Source of the DNA: Pararge aegeria | Taxonomy: Eukaryota > Arthropoda > Insecta > Lepidoptera > Nymphalidae | Reading direction: 5' to 3' | Assembly: GCF_905163445.1 (NCBI RefSeq) | Contig: NC_053194.1 | Coordinates: 12,814,921 to 12,878,920, forward strand | Length of the DNA stretch: 64,000 bases | Shown: positions 51,233-62,613 of the stretch, piece after piece | Numbering within the stretch: position 1 is the first letter of the stretch | How the letters are laid out: each line of letters starts with the position of its first letter | The notes under the pieces: model-generated | Seen by the model: the letters and a program-made list of their open reading frames with translations, nothing else | The model's database searches: none | What the model was told of the DNA's origin: nothing | Translations under genes and position numbers: made by a program

Positions 51233-52799
51233 ATTTGAAAAAAACTCCGCGATTGTGGTCGTGTTAGTTGTATGCAGATGAGTACTAGAAGTAGTGTATA
51301 TGTGTTAGTTATGTATATCGGTAAATAAGTTTTTAATTAATTGTTTGATTGCTGTCTTATAACTAAAAGCCGAATATAGCTACTGTACGATGTTTTTGTT
51401 TTGATATATGAAACGTTATCTTTCTTCAAGATCAAAGGAAAATTACTATACGTAGCATTTTGCGCCGGCTTAACTAAAAGCCGATATTTTAATTTTGGAG
51501 AATTCTTAATTTTAATACATCGTTTTCATTCGTAATTTGCGCATACTTCTGGCTTCATATTACCGTCTCCAGAATCAATTCTTTATCATCCGTTAAGTTA
51601 AGAAAAATCTTTCTTCTGCAGAATACCAACCGTATACTAAAAATAAGTTATACTTTAAACATTGGAATGGGAATTTCAAAATATATTTATCAACATAAGA
51701 ATAAGTTAGAGAAATCGAGACCTAAATCACCCTTTCCATATAGATTACTCTCATACATCTTCTGAACGATTATAAACGTAATGTAGCGACGTGTGTTTCT
51801 ATCTTGATTCGGCAAAACAAAGCGAAATAATATAATGTGTGTATCGGCTCATTAGTTTGTTTGTAATGTTTGTACTCGTAGAAGAGAGCATTCGACAGGA
51901 CGATTCTGGAAGCCCACATCGTTGCTTGCAACACCAACACAACGATGAAAAAAATAAAATAACAAGAGGCAAACGTTAAGCATGAAAATGTTCAATGTCA
52001 AACTAGAACTGCCACGTTGCCACGGGCTGTCACGTTGTAAACAGTTAGATTAATAAAAGACCAAAACGAATAATTATCCTTTTATGTTTATGATTTGAAT
52101 TTATTACTTTAAAGTAAAACACTTTCGATTTAACTATCTTCTGCGTCATGTTTCAAAAGACCCCGTAAAGTATGGTTAATGAAACAATTTAAAAGTTCAT
52201 TAGTAATTTTCTTTTTTAATTGAAATTATGCCTTAAGCCTTACTAAAGCTGTCATATTCCTGAGCTATAGTTATGAATGCGAACTCGACGCCGAACTCAA
52301 CGACCAAAAGGTCGAAGTAAAGAATAGCAACATTATACTATACGTGGAATCCGCTAGCCATTCAATACCGCACACGAGTTTTCGAAGTATGCAAATGGCA
52401 TACAATAATATTGGTACGAATTTACAAAAACACGAACAGTTTGGATTCTGCGATATAATAACATTTATTTATGAAATAATTAAAATCGCAATATCGCATC
52501 GTTAGCAAATAGAGCGCGTTATAAACACGCATGTACCCTAGTCGTATAGAAAAGTCAATCAAATTTTTATACTATACTCGTAAGAGTGTAAGTTTTGTAA
52601 TTATATACGGGATAAGGGCGTTACTCTTATCTTCTTTTGCATAAAGTAGTCAAATCAGTATCTTAGACAGTTCATACACAAGAAAAAAAACTCCCGTCCC
52701 CGGTAGCATGTAAATTTACATCTAATTACAAGAGAACCTATATGAGTTTTGAGTGAAGAAACTTCATTAGTGTTCCCTAGAACCATTAAAATTAAGATA
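51233..52799. other. Unassigned AT-rich stretch
   Basis: The longest stretch without a named repeat. The segment 52430-52515 resembles 53490-53575 (TTTGG...AATAACATTTATTTATGA...AAAAT.G.AATATCG), a diverged pair in direct orientation. No gene was recognised. Confidence 0.45.
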
Positions 52800-52925
52800 G
52801 ATAGATAAATTCTTTATTGCACACAATTAAGGGATAAAGATAACATAAATACTAGAAAAATAAAAATGCGCAAAGGCGGTCTTATCGCTTTAAGAGATGT
52901 CCTCCAGACAACCCTTAATGAAAGA
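52800..52925 (-). repeat. L4-like LINE 3' end, reversed
   Basis: An (AGAT)n tail, AAATTCTTTATTGCACAC, AAAGGCGGTCTTATCGCTTT and GATGTCCTCCAGACAACCC are the reverse of an L4-type end. Confidence 0.7.
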
Positions 52926-53164
52926 AGAAAATGATTATGGAAACGGGATAATGCAATTTTAAAAATATGTCGTAACATAAACTACATTCAACAATAATAA
53001 TATGACTCCGTAGATAAATAATATTATTAATTGAGGGATTAAAATTTAAAAAAATATTATAATAATATATATACATAATTTTCGGCAGCAAGTAAAAAAA
53101 AAAGCCCTTTTTAGTTATATTTAGTGTAATGTATGAAAGGTAGATTAGTATAGGAGAGGTTGAC

Positions 53165-53285
53165 TTATCAATTATTTATTGTAAAGTCAACGTCTCCTGA
53201 GGATGCTGCGGTTTCGGAGCGAAACGTGCGTATATTGGTATATTGTCGAAGATCTGTTTGGTGTGGAGTATAAGGATTGAAGAAA
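53165..53285 (+). repeat. Repeat O, sense copy
   Basis: TTTATTGTAAAGTCAACGTC, CGGTTTCGGAGCGAAACGTG, GATCTGTTTGGTGTGGAGTA and AGGATTGAAGAAA align in reverse with 42812-43000. Confidence 0.75.
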
Positions 53286-54104
53286 TCTCTAAATTTAAAA
53301 ATACTAGCTTTTATAAATTTAAAAAAAATGTAATGTAAATGTGTTGATACCAAATATCTTCCACAAAATCCAATGCTTCAATTAAATAAATATTTACGTT
53401 AAAAAATTTACACACAATAAGTAATAATGATTATAAGATTTGCCGATATTTTTCGTGTACATAATTGGAAATTTCAATTTGATCGGAGCTTACATACTGT
53501 TTGGCCGTGCGTTACAATAATATTTATTTATGACGATACTATTAAAATTGAAATATCGTTATTGACATAATTATATTTCACTGTACATAAATTATAAGGT
53601 AATCAATCGTACGCTGAATAAAGGTAGCTATAATTCCATATCCAGATAACAAATCATAAATAATATAATATTTTAATAATTGAAAATTTTCGGATGCTAG
53701 ATGATCGCAAAACTCGAAAACTGGTCGAAGGATATACTTGATACTGTTGTTTGTATTTGATATCTGTAAAAGAGTTAAATATAGTTATATAATACTCGTA
53801 TATGCAACCAATGCGTAAGTAATATTAACGAAAATTAATACTATAATAGTTGTACTAAGTAAAAAAGGAGACTATAAAGAATGCTCAAGACAAGGCGGCG
53901 ATCGATGATGCAATAATCTTTTAATCAAAAAATCTTCTATACTAATTTTATAAAGAAAAAAGATGTTTTTGATTATTTGTTTGTTAGTACTCCATAGGCT
54001 CCGAAAGTACTGTACCTATAAAATTCATTACTTACTGAGAAAACTAATGATAATACATAACGATTATCACTGACAGGTATATTACAGCTAATAGACCTAG
54101 TATA
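53286..54104. other. Unassigned AT-rich stretch
   Basis: Holds the second member of the diverged pair (53490-53575). Nothing else was recognised. Confidence 0.4.
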
Positions 54105-54545
54105 GTGCTACTCGATCGATCAGTGCGCCGTGCAATAATTGTTAACATTACTATTCCACATGACGATAATCTGGTGAAAGCTGAAAAGGAAAAAGTATCT
54201 TACCTTGCTCATGATATTACCGCCATGTGGAATGTTGAGTCGACCGTTATTGTTCCGATCGTCGTTTCAGTCAATGGTCTTCTCGCGAAAAGCTTCGACC
54301 AACATCTTAAGAAGCTTTCGCTTGGTTGTTGGATCAAGGGTCGGATACAGAAGGCAGTAGTCCTTGAAACGGTGCGTAATGTGAGGAGGTTCCTCATTCT
54401 GGAGACCTGACCGCCGGTTGCTTGGGCATTCAAAAGCCCCGCAAGCGGAGGTGGATGTTTTTTTTTTATAAATTTTTAATAGTGTTTTTATTTTATTTTT
54501 AAGCATTGTGAAGAATTAAAAAAAAAATTAAAAGAATACATAATA
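54105..54545 (+). pseudogene. L5 LINE C-terminal domain and 3' UTR, best copy
   Basis: An open frame of about 100 codons (54105-54410) encodes RRAIIVNITIPHDDNLVKAE, then KEKVSYLAHDITAMWNVEST and VIVPIVVSVNGLLAKSFDQH, then LKKLSLGCWIKGRIQKAVVL and a RNVRRFLILET end. This matches the pattern of the extreme C-terminus downstream of reverse transcriptase in some animal LINEs (I.IP.D...KE.EK...Y.DL, VP.V....G......L, QK...L.T.R..R..L). There is no ATG at the beginning; the frame simply opens inside the element, so it is a 5'-truncated fragment. The 3' UTR contains CCGCAAGCGGAGGTGGATG and the TTATAAATTTTTAATAGTG tail shared with the other copies. Confidence 0.8.
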
Positions 54546-54671
54546 GATATACATAAGAATGATGTACTACGTGATTAAGGTAGTTACTCATTGTATAAAC
54601 TGTTCCTACGGGATGTTTGAAAAAACGTATAACAAACAATTAGTTATAGTAACAAGAACCGATAGCTTAAC

Positions 54672-56745
54672 TTGCTCCCCAAAGCACGGCGGGTGGGACA
54701 AGAATTTTTAAAAGAAAACCCAAGAACCATTTATGGCACGACCCAGGAATCGAAACTATGGCTTCATGATCCGTATTACAATATGTTTGTTATTAGTCCA
54801 ACGAAGCAGATGATATTACCATCAGATCATCAAACAAACAAACGCAATCAGTTCCCAGGTGTATTGGAACCAGCCTATAGAAATGTGTCAAACGGTAGTA
54901 ATCAATTCAACAGCCATTCAGCGTCGCCTCTCGACCGCGAAAGCCATGCGGTGGAACTAATATCACAATCATACAAATCCATTATGCAATGGCATTGTGG
55001 CCACATTAGCAGTCAAGTACTACAATTGCTTTGATTAGTTAAGATTAGAGACTTGTGTCAGTTGTTGACGTTAAATTCGCAGGTTTCTTTGAAGTGGTGC
55101 CAAATTTTAAATCAAAATGCGTGGCGATGAGTTGCGATCCCGATGCCATAGCGAACCAATGGTCAGAAGCTACATAACCAAGAATGCAACTAATTCTCAA
55201 GTGTAATAAAGGAGCCTATGACGAGAAATGTGTTATACATAGTAGATAATAAACATAATAGTCAGTGCAACAGGCATTCAGCGCGGTTTATCGACTGCAA
55301 AAGCCATGCTGCGAAAGTAATATCACAATAATACAAAACCGTTATACAGTAATTGTGGCCATATTATCAGTAAAAATACTACAATTGCTTTGATTACTCG
55401 CGATCAGCGACTTTTTTAACAGTTTTTTACGTCCAATTTCGAGTTTTTGTTTGCAGTTTTGTCTAGCCATTCAGCCCAGTCACTCGAACGCAAAAATACA
55501 ATGCGGCAGAAATATCCCAATCATATAAGTCCATTTAGCAGTCAAAGTACCAGAATTGCTTGAATTCATTTACGTCAGGGATTTAAGTATCCGTTTTTGA
55601 AGTTAAATATGACAGTTCGTATTTGTGCCGTCTTCGATGTCATAGATCAAGTATTGAGCGTATTGCCGATTTCAATACCATGGAAACTAAGTTACCTAAC
55701 ATACATACAATCAATCTCCAGGTCTTTTGAACCAGCCCATAGAAATGTGTCAAACGGTAGTAATCAATTTAACGGCCATTCAGCACAGCCGTTTGACCAC
55801 AAGATCCCTTCGGCGGAACTAATACCACAATCATACAAATCCTTTATACGATCACAATTGCAGTCAAAGTGCTTAAATTGTTTGGATTTGTTTAGATTAG
55901 CATTTATTACGTTAAATAGACCGTTTTTAGTGGTGGATAGTGGTTTCGATTCCGATTTTTTATGGTCCAGTGCCAATAGCCACATAAGAAATAAATGCCC
56001 AGTTATAATGAACGAGGCTAAAGATGTATGTCACACGGTAGATAATGAGGATAATTAATTAAACAGCTATTCAGCATAGTCTACCGACCGCGAAAGCCAC
56101 GCGGCGTTACTAATATCACAATCATACAAATCCATTATGCGAGCAAAATGAGGGTTTGTTATTAGCTGCCATAATGTTTGAATCGTTTGATGTAATTTAG
56201 ATCAGGGATTTTTGTGATCAGATACGGCGTGATATTTGACAAATCTGATGTCATAAAACACGTAAGAATCATCATATATTATAATTATCTTTTCAATGCT
56301 GAAATAAGTGGGACATCGCAGTTGTTGGTATTAGCCAAATTTATTGTATTAGATATAAACTGGCGTGACTTTGGAGAATTCCATATGTAAGAAGCAATTG
56401 TTTACTATTGTAATATCTTCTGACGATGCTCCAGTGTGGTAGATCGGTTTGCAGTGTGGTAGTTTAAGAAACTATAAATTACACCGTGCAGATTCTTCTG
56501 CTTTTCACGGAGAAAATTAAGCTTTATCTTCATTGCACAAATTGATTAATACTATATATCAACACTGTTATTTTATGACAGCCAATCCCAGACTCCAGAA
56601 GCCACAAAAACAATTGAAGCGAACAAGCCTCAGGTGTTTGTACCAGCCTAGTCATGGAAATGTGTCAAACTGGATATCCAATTCAACAGCCATTCAGTAC
56701 GGCTTTTCGACTTCGAAGACATACTTATATTATGGATTGTAGATA
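54672..56745 (+). repeat. Degenerate tandem array, about six units
   Basis: A block with the ordered words AAATGTGTCAAACGG, AGCCATTCAGC, CGACCGCGAAAGCCA, CACAATCATACAAATCC and ACTACAATTGCTTTGATTA recurs. The CCATTCAG anchor falls at about 54912, 55271, 55465, 55773, 56064 and 56688 (spacings 359, 194, 308, 291 and 624 bp). The last gap contains a repeat O scrap. Units 1 and 4 share an open frame (RNVSNGSNQFN core) and yield the window's longest frames, 120 and 153 codons (54672-55034 and 55597-56058). However, most codon differences between units 1 and 4 are replacement changes, and units 2, 3 and 5 have lost the frame. I see no product. It may be a decayed satellite or the internal repeats of an unknown element. 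Confidence 0.75.
56400..56530 (+). repeat. Repeat O fragment inside the tandem array
   Basis: TTCTGACGATGCTCCAGTGT, AGAAACTATAAATTACACCG, GCAGATTCTTCTGCTTTTCA and AAAATTAAGCTTTAT match the reverse of 42825-42990. It probably inserted between array units 5 and 6. Confidence 0.6.
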
Positions 56746-56747
56746 AA

Positions 56748-57143
56748 CTAGCGGTCCCCCGTAACTTTTTAACTTACCTGGAACTTCTGTAAACTATGTT
56801 TGTCCAATACAAACTTTTATTCTACGAAGCCTTATGCTCAAGAAAAAAAAAATAGCTCGTCGTTATGGCAGTGTAGCGCGTTCTAACAAATAAACCCTTT
56901 AGGATTGAAATTTTTTAAATTCTGGAACATGTATTTCATCACTAAATTTTGCCCAAACTCATCGTCCGCTTTTATTACTGTTTATACAAATTCCGTGAGA
57001 AAACATTACTTTTCTTGGATAAAAAAGTCCGCTACAAAAAACTTTATTAAAATTTCTACTAACTTTATGCCCATAATCAAATTCATTGGTTGCTAAGTTA
57101 GGGCGTGAAGGAAATGACTAACAAACAAACACACTTTCCATTG
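56748..57143 (+). repeat. Short retroposon remnant
   Basis: It begins ACTAGCGGTCCCCCGTAAC and ends GCTAAGTTAGGGCGTGAAGG, AAATGACTAACAAACAAACA and CACTTTCC. Both ends are typical of the lepidopteran ACTAGCGG...CAAACAAACA retroposons. The 63-codon frame inside is AT-driven. Confidence 0.5.
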
Positions 57144-57147
57144 CGGA

Positions 57148-57433
57148 TCATCATCATTATATCAACGTTACCGACCCACTACAGGGAACGGGTTTCACAG
57201 TGAGAAGGGGTTAAGGTCGTAGTCCACCACGCTGGCCCACCTGCTAATTGGTGGATTCCACACACCCTTGAGAACAGTATGTAGAACTCTCAGACATGCA
57301 GGTTTCCTCATGATGCTTTCCTTCACCGTTTAAACAAGTGATATTTTGATTACTTGAAAACGCTCATAACTGAGAGAAGCTTGAGGTGCGCGTTGGGATT
57401 CGAGCTACTACCCACTGGGCTATCACCGCTTTC
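57148..57433 (-). repeat. SINE-C, full length, reversed
   Basis: CATCATCATTATATCAACGT, TACCGACCCACTACAGGGAA, CCACCACGCTGGCCCACCTG, GCTTTCCTTCACCGTTTAAA, GTGCGCGTTGGGATTCGAGC and CTACCCACTGGGCTATCACC. Confidence 0.85.
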
Positions 57434-57449
57434 CTTCCATTATATGTAT

Positions 57450-57640
57450 ATTATAAGGCGAAAGTTCATTCTGTTCTGTTATGTTCTGTTTTTTCGTTTA
57501 ATTATTGGTTTTTTACCTATTGGCACAACCTTTGCACCGAGATAATAAAATTTGGAATGACTAAACCTCCTATTTGGTCATTTCATGGACATGGAATACT
57601 TATCCCATAAACGGGAACGTATACCGCTGGAGAAAATAAG
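57450..57640 (+). repeat. Possible short retroposon remnant
   Basis: ATAAGGCGAAAGTTCATTCT, CACCGAGATAATAAAATTTG and GGAATACTTATCCCATAAAC resemble the GCGAAAGTTTGT...AAATTTGGTA...ACTTATCCC style of retroposon. There is one copy only; two short frames are not supported. Confidence 0.4.
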
Positions 57641-58379
57641 AAAAATACCTATACGTTGCGTGTTTTACGGATTATGAAATTATGCACCGACATAACGTGC
57701 CACAACTTTTTGGGCCCGAAATACTGATGGTATCAAAGGATTTAAGAAAAACATAAATTACACACTCTCGCAATTAAAATTAATGTAAGATTTTATTTAA
57801 TTTGCGATAAATGGTTAATGGGTTGCCATTAGCCATGAAATACTAAAGTGTTGGCGGATCGTGCTTATGCATTCATATATATATTAATTAGGCAAATAAA
57901 AGCTAAAAGAGGATTTCGGACTTAAGTTTTATTACCATTTATTTTATCGTCATCACGATCAATGGTCGTTTACAGAGATCTCTTGTAGCCTTGTGTGTAT
58001 CCAATTGATTTCTGAAACATGATGTCATCTGTAGCCCATAGCCACCATGCGAACGGCCCGTTTTCAGTAATATTCCGTTAAAGTACTCAGTAAAAACTCA
58101 AAGCTTTATAATTATTGATCCAGCCCAGAATTCAAACTCCGGACCTCGTTAGCGGTAAACAAACATACAAATCACTAGATCACCAAGACAGTCTAGATTA
58201 TTATCAATACATGTGTATCAATGTATGTGACTTAGTATGGGGACTATCGAGGATATTATTACAAGTAGGTACTTACTGATATTGCCGAATCGCAGGTCAT
58301 TTGAATGCATCGACACGGTCCGCCGGCGCATTACATACTTCATCGCTAATGGATTGCTCATCGTAAATATCATATTTAT
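57641..58379. other. Unassigned stretch
   Basis: AT-rich, no recognised feature. A 61-codon minus frame ends in repeat U. Confidence 0.4.
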
Positions 58380-58640
58380 TAACCCCCGACGCAAAAACAA
58401 CACATAGACACAACAAACTTATAACGCTGTTATAATTTTGATGTGTCTATGTGTGCATGTGTGTCTGTCTGTATGTCTATGGCATCGTATTTCTCAAACA
58501 GTAAACCAACTTTAATTCCGTTGTTTTTTGGAAGGTAAATGAGTTGGGAGTTAGCCATGTTTTATGTAAATCTGTCCAAGATGGCCGCTGCCACAAAAAA
58601 GTGGATTATATATTTTATCCAGACTCCTTCAATATGGGAA
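58380..58640 (+). repeat. Repeat U, longest copy
   Basis: AACCCCCGACGCAAAAACAA, CGCTGTTATAATTTTGATGT, GTGTGTCTGTCTGTATGTCT, GTTGGGAGTTAGCCATGTTT and TGTCCAAGATGGCCGCTGCC. It is a familiar lepidopteran interspersed repeat of unassigned class; fragments are at 23058-23165 and 48440-48525. Confidence 0.7.
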
Positions 58641-58792
58641 CGAAATGAAAAGGCTTGACTAGTAGAATAATGTACACTCTATTGAAATCGGGGCTTTTTA
58701 AATTTTAAATTCATATATTATAATATTAGATGTTCGATTTTATTCTATCAATATCATATTATTTGTTGACATATAATATTACCTTGCTAAAA

Positions 58793-58990
58793 TGGCGCAG
58801 TGGCGAACGCTGTGGCCTTATAAGACAAAAGTCCTGGTAGGAGAAATTAAGCAATTTCTATTTTATGTATTTTCCGTGGTCTGGAGACTTCGGCCGTGAC
58901 CCTACGTAAGAAACGTGCTGCCAAGCGATTGCGATTTCCGAAGCGTTGCTGCGTAAGTTCGATCGCTGGAGCTGATCTGGCACAGTAATA
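58793..58990 (+). repeat. SINE-B, head and middle
   Basis: TGGCGCAGTGGCGAACGCTG (A box), GTGGCCTTATAAGACAAAAG, TTTCCGTGGTCTGGAGACTT, CGGCCGTGACCCTACG and GCTGCCAAGCGATTGCGATT. The B-box area has a deletion (CCTGGTAGGAG). Confidence 0.8.
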
Positions 58991-59152
58991 GCTTGAAACC
59001 TGGAGACGTACATACCACTGGACATTTTTATTCCGGAGCACTCGGGTTCTGTTCTGACGGTAATTAAAAAAATTAACTTAGTTATTATGTATGGCTTACA
59101 ATAATGTCTTCAACAAAGATGTCCTTTGACGACTCCGGGTCAAACAGTTTTT

Positions 59153-59182
59153 ATATATTACGACAATACACACGTCGCCGTA
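59153..59182 (-). repeat. SINE-A tail scrap
   Basis: TATATTACGACAATACACAC and GTCGCCGT are the reversed 3' end of SINE-A, about 30 bp. Confidence 0.5.
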
Positions 59183-59194
59183 TTTTATTTTCTT

Positions 59195-59580
59195 TTATAG
59201 TCATAATTGACGGACCAAGCAGAAGGCTCATCTGATGTTAAGTGGAAAATCATCGTCAATAAACAGAGCGACACTTCACAGGGCATGCAAGGAGCACGTT
59301 TTCCTACATGCCGTTCTGTGCCCATCAATTTGAGGCATAGGTGTTAAGTCTCTTGTTCTTTTTTTTTGTGCTGGGAAATGCATTGACGCATCCCTCCCGG
59401 AGACAGGTAAGAAATAACTAACCTGTTTCTGAAAGGGTAATTACACTCGCAACCACGACCTTCAGGCCGGAACACAACATTGCAACAATGCTTCTTAGCG
59501 GCAGAAATAAGAATGGTGATAGCACTTCCCTGGACGAGTTCTTTAACAAAACTACTACTCAAAAGTACCAAAGTAAGCGT
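59195..59580 (-). repeat. Repeat I, reversed, with an internal insertion
   Basis: TTGACGGACCAAGCAGAAGG, GTTAAGTGGAAAATCATCGT, GGGCATGCAAGGAGCACG, GACCTTCAGGCCGGAACACA and TCTTAGCGGCAGAAATAAGA. Between 59351 and about 59445 an extra block begins with a T9 tract (GTGCTGGGAAATGCATTGAC, GCATCCCTCCCGGAGACAGG) that is absent from the other copies, probably a small nested retroposon. Short frames here are shadows. Confidence 0.75.
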
Positions 59581-59924
59581 AGTTGTAATGGCTACAGAGT
59601 GAGAAAGTTCCAGCAGGATTTAAAAAAACAAAACCAGAAGCAAACGTTTATACATATGGAACGAAAGGCTATTGTTCAATTATTTACATTTATGTTTTTG
59701 GCAAGAACAACTAAATATGAATACAGCCAGATTCTGTATTAAAGATGTTAAGGGGCTGTTAGCTTCGCAGATAAATTCATATATATGCCCACTCAACAGA
59801 AGATAAATTATAACTACAGAATATACAACTTTCTTTTATGTTACAAATAGGTAATAAGTAAAGCTAGCATAGATGGCTACGGCCCTCAGTCATGAGGTAC
59901 GACGAAGAAGAAATAATTATAAGA

Positions 59925-60052
59925 AATAAATAAATATATAAACAACAATCCACACTTCAACATCTAGCCCCAAAGTGAACTTGTGTTATGGGTACTAAGA
60001 TAGCTGATGAATATTTTTATAAATAAAATACACATAAATACTTATAAAACTG
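59925..60052 (-). repeat. SINE-A, 5'-truncated, reversed
   Basis: AAATAAATAAATATATAAAC tail, CATCTAGCCCCAAAGTGAAC, TTGTGTTATGGGTACTAAGA and AGCTGATGAATATTTTTATA. The tRNA-like half is missing. Confidence 0.8.
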
Positions 60053-61021
60053 CCGTCCTAAAGCTAGTGTTTTTAACTAAAAAAACCAAGTTTCGAGAAA
60101 AAAATCGAAAATATAAATAAACGATGCCATTTGATAACTAATAAACATATACAAAACTTTAAATTGTAAAAATTTAGATCTAACAGAGCACTTTCGAATA
60201 ACAGTGTTTAGAAGTTTCTAGATTGAATAATCATTAAAGCAGGAGATTCTTGTCTTTTTAGTTTAGGATTTTTTGTTGATAACTTGCATGTACACAACTT
60301 AAATATCGTTATATCGTTCGGTTAGACGTTTTTGGCTTGGATTGCATTTAATTATTTTAGCGAAATATTAAAAATAATTTAAAAATCCAAACTAAAATGA
60401 CTCTAAAGACTTTAATGACAGATTAAAAATTCTAAATGGCATGACACTTAAATGCTCATCTCTTGTCATTTAAACTCTTGTCATTTAAACACGTTGTTGT
60501 CTAGAAAAATAGAAATGGTTTGTTTACAGTAGTGTTTTTTGGGGAGTATTGCTAAACTAAAATGTGTCTTATTGCAGATGATTCAACCCTACCGGTACCC
60601 TGACGGTAGCTACAACAATTGAAGGAGCAATTACAGTCCGAAAGTAGGTGGTCTTTTGTTTGGTAAAACTGACTGTAGAAATACTTAAACTATTTTCAAA
60701 GCTTTCACTTGCGAAGGGTTATTCAAGGAACTTTAAAATACAATGAAATATTGTTAAAAACAATAAAAATCAACTTTCTATAACGAATTAAAATATACCA
60801 ACTTACTATATATAACAGAACAGCTCTAAGCGCGTTTTTTTTATCGATATTAAATAAAAATAAACGTTAGGTACTTTTTAAACATGTTACGAATAATTTT
60901 ACTAATAAATGAGACCTCATGAATACAATATACTCGTAATAGAAACATTTAAAAAACACTCTAAGACAAAAATCAAAATATCTAATATTACATTAATTAA
61001 ATGTATTAAATCATAAACTCT
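60053..61021. other. Unassigned, strongly AT-rich
   Basis: One 15-bp tandem duplication, TCTTGTCATTTAAAC twice, near 60465-60497. No frame above 60 codons and no family recognised. Confidence 0.5.
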
Positions 61022-61023
61022 TG

Positions 61024-61052
61024 AATAGTATAGAATAGAATAGAATAGAACG
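61024..61052. repeat. (TAGAA)n microsatellite
   Basis: About five pentanucleotide units (GAATAGTATAGAATAGAATA and following). Confidence 0.8.
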
Positions 61053-61554
61053 GAACAACGACATTGGACGACACTGCTTATAAATTCAATAAATTACAAT
61101 TTCTGGCCTCATCAGGGGATCAACCCCAGCACCGTAGTCTTTGGATCCGTAGTTGAACATGCTAACCACGAAACCAATGACGCAGTTTAATAATAATTAA
61201 TTACCTTTACCTATTTGTTCCAGTGAAATTAAACATCACAAGCGGATGTTGATTGCACATTTGCACTTTCGTAACACTCCACTTTAATTAATTACAACTG
61301 GTAGGTACATATTTAAATGAAACGTGAATTTTATAATGAAACGCATCGGTTCGTACGAAGTATGGTGATCGGTCTGATGTGGGCTTAACCTGAATTTCTG
61401 AAATAAATGTACATACATGCGCAGTTAAAGTAAATTGACTGTTTGATAAAAATTAACGTTTTTTAATGGGTTTATTTTTTACGAAATTTCAAGAAGCTTT
61501 AATTTCAAGATACAAGTAGCGCAAATGTTAAATTTATCATTTCATTGAACTCAA

Positions 61555-61845
61555 AATCATTATCAGCCAACTACAGAGCATGGGTACTCCCCCACAATGA
61601 CAAGGGGTCAAGGCCGTAGTCCACCACAGAGGCCCAGTGCGGATTGGTGAAGTCAACCCACCTTTGAGAACATTATGTAGAACTCTCAGGCATGCAGGTT
61701 TCCGCACGACGTTTTCCTTTCCGAAGCTAGTGATACTTTAATTAAAACGTACATAACTTCGAAAATTTTGAGGCGCAAGCGGGAATTCAAACTCGGCCCC
61801 TCGATAGTGAAATCGAACTTCTACCCAATGCGCTATCACCGCTTC
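61555..61845 (-). repeat. SINE-C, full length, reversed
   Basis: ATTATCAGCCAACTACAGAG, AAGGCCGTAGTCCACCACAG, AGGCCCAGTGCGGATTGGTG, CAGGTTTCCGCACGACGTTT, GCGGGAATTCAAACTCGGCC and CTTCTACCCAATGCGCTATC with ACCGCTTC at the head. Confidence 0.9.
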
Positions 61846-61854
61846 TTCTTTATT

Positions 61855-61995
61855 AAGCCTCAAGAGCCTGTAATTCCACCAGGCGACCAGGCCTTCCAGA
61901 CTGGAACCCAGCATTGCTGCTTGGTTGCAAAAATTATCATGGCAGTAGAACTTCTCCGGACGAGCTGTGCCTGAAAAAGCTTTACTTCTACAAAA
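61855..61995 (-). repeat. Repeat I, reversed, truncated
   Basis: GAGCCTGTAATTCCACCAGG, CCTTCCAGACTGGAACCCAG, CATTGCTGCTTGGTTGCAAA and CTTCTCCGGACGAGCTG. It starts directly beside the SINE-C head; three overlapping frames are shadows. Confidence 0.75.
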
Positions 61996-62394
61996 AACTG
62001 TTCTAAAACAACCGTAGTATGCATTATACATGTATCTTTTTGCCATGCTATAGTGGCACTAGGTCGATATTTCTCATTTTTCCCAATCAACTTATCTAAC
62101 GTCACGTACGATGCGCCGGCCGTATAAGTTTTTGTGGATTTTGATTTGTTACCCCACAGACAGTGTCACTGTTATTGATGTGTACCGAAATTGGAAAGTT
62201 CAGTCGCACTTATCTCTCAGATTTAGATAGCGAGGCAATTTATAAAGGGGATCCCTCCCTAAATGTGAGCCCTTGACAAGGCTACGCTGTCGCCCTCAGG
62301 AGTATCGTGGAATTAACTTAAACGTTTCCTTGTGATAGAAATGTTACAAATAAATGGCTGCGTGTATTTTCTATCGGCAGTCTCGTTAGGGTTG

Positions 62395-62464
62395 TTAGTG
62401 CGTCCTACCAGGGTACGTTTGGAACTCTTTTAGCGTTAGGTTTAATTTAACGAATTATAAATAT
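62395..62464 (+). repeat. L3-type 3' UTR scrap
   Basis: GTGCGTCCTACCAGGGTACG and TTTGGAACTCTTTTAGCGTT resemble the GACCAGGGTGCGTTTG segment at 6050. No tail follows; it runs into SINE-C. Confidence 0.45.
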
Positions 62465-62613
62465 AAAGGGCTTAGGTCCTCCACCTCTCTGGCTCAATGA
62501 TTTGACTACTCCACACACCTTTAACACGAACATTATGGAAAACTTTCAGGCATACGGGTTTCCTCTTTTTTCCTTCACCGATGAAGCAAGTGATATTTAA
62601 ATTGCTTAAAACG
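62465..62613 (-). repeat. SINE-C, part 1 of an interrupted copy
   Basis: GGGCTTAGGTCCTCCACCTC, CACACACCTTTAACACGAAC, CTTTCAGGCATACGGGTTTC and TTCCTTCACCGATGAAGCAA, ending GCTTAAAACG. The TAAAACG (62607-62613) recurs after the insertion. Confidence 0.85.

Noticed and set aside
54672..55034. 120-codon plus-strand frame
   Set aside because: It lies in a degenerate tandem repeat; the shared part does not stay open in most units and changes are mostly replacements.
55597..56058. 153-codon plus-strand frame, longest in the window
   Set aside because: Same tandem array; no domain, no splice signals and no conserved codon pattern relative to unit 1.
60548..60640. Splice-acceptor-like TTGCAG followed by a short open stretch
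   Set aside because: The frame closes within a few codons and there is no matching donor or homologous exon.
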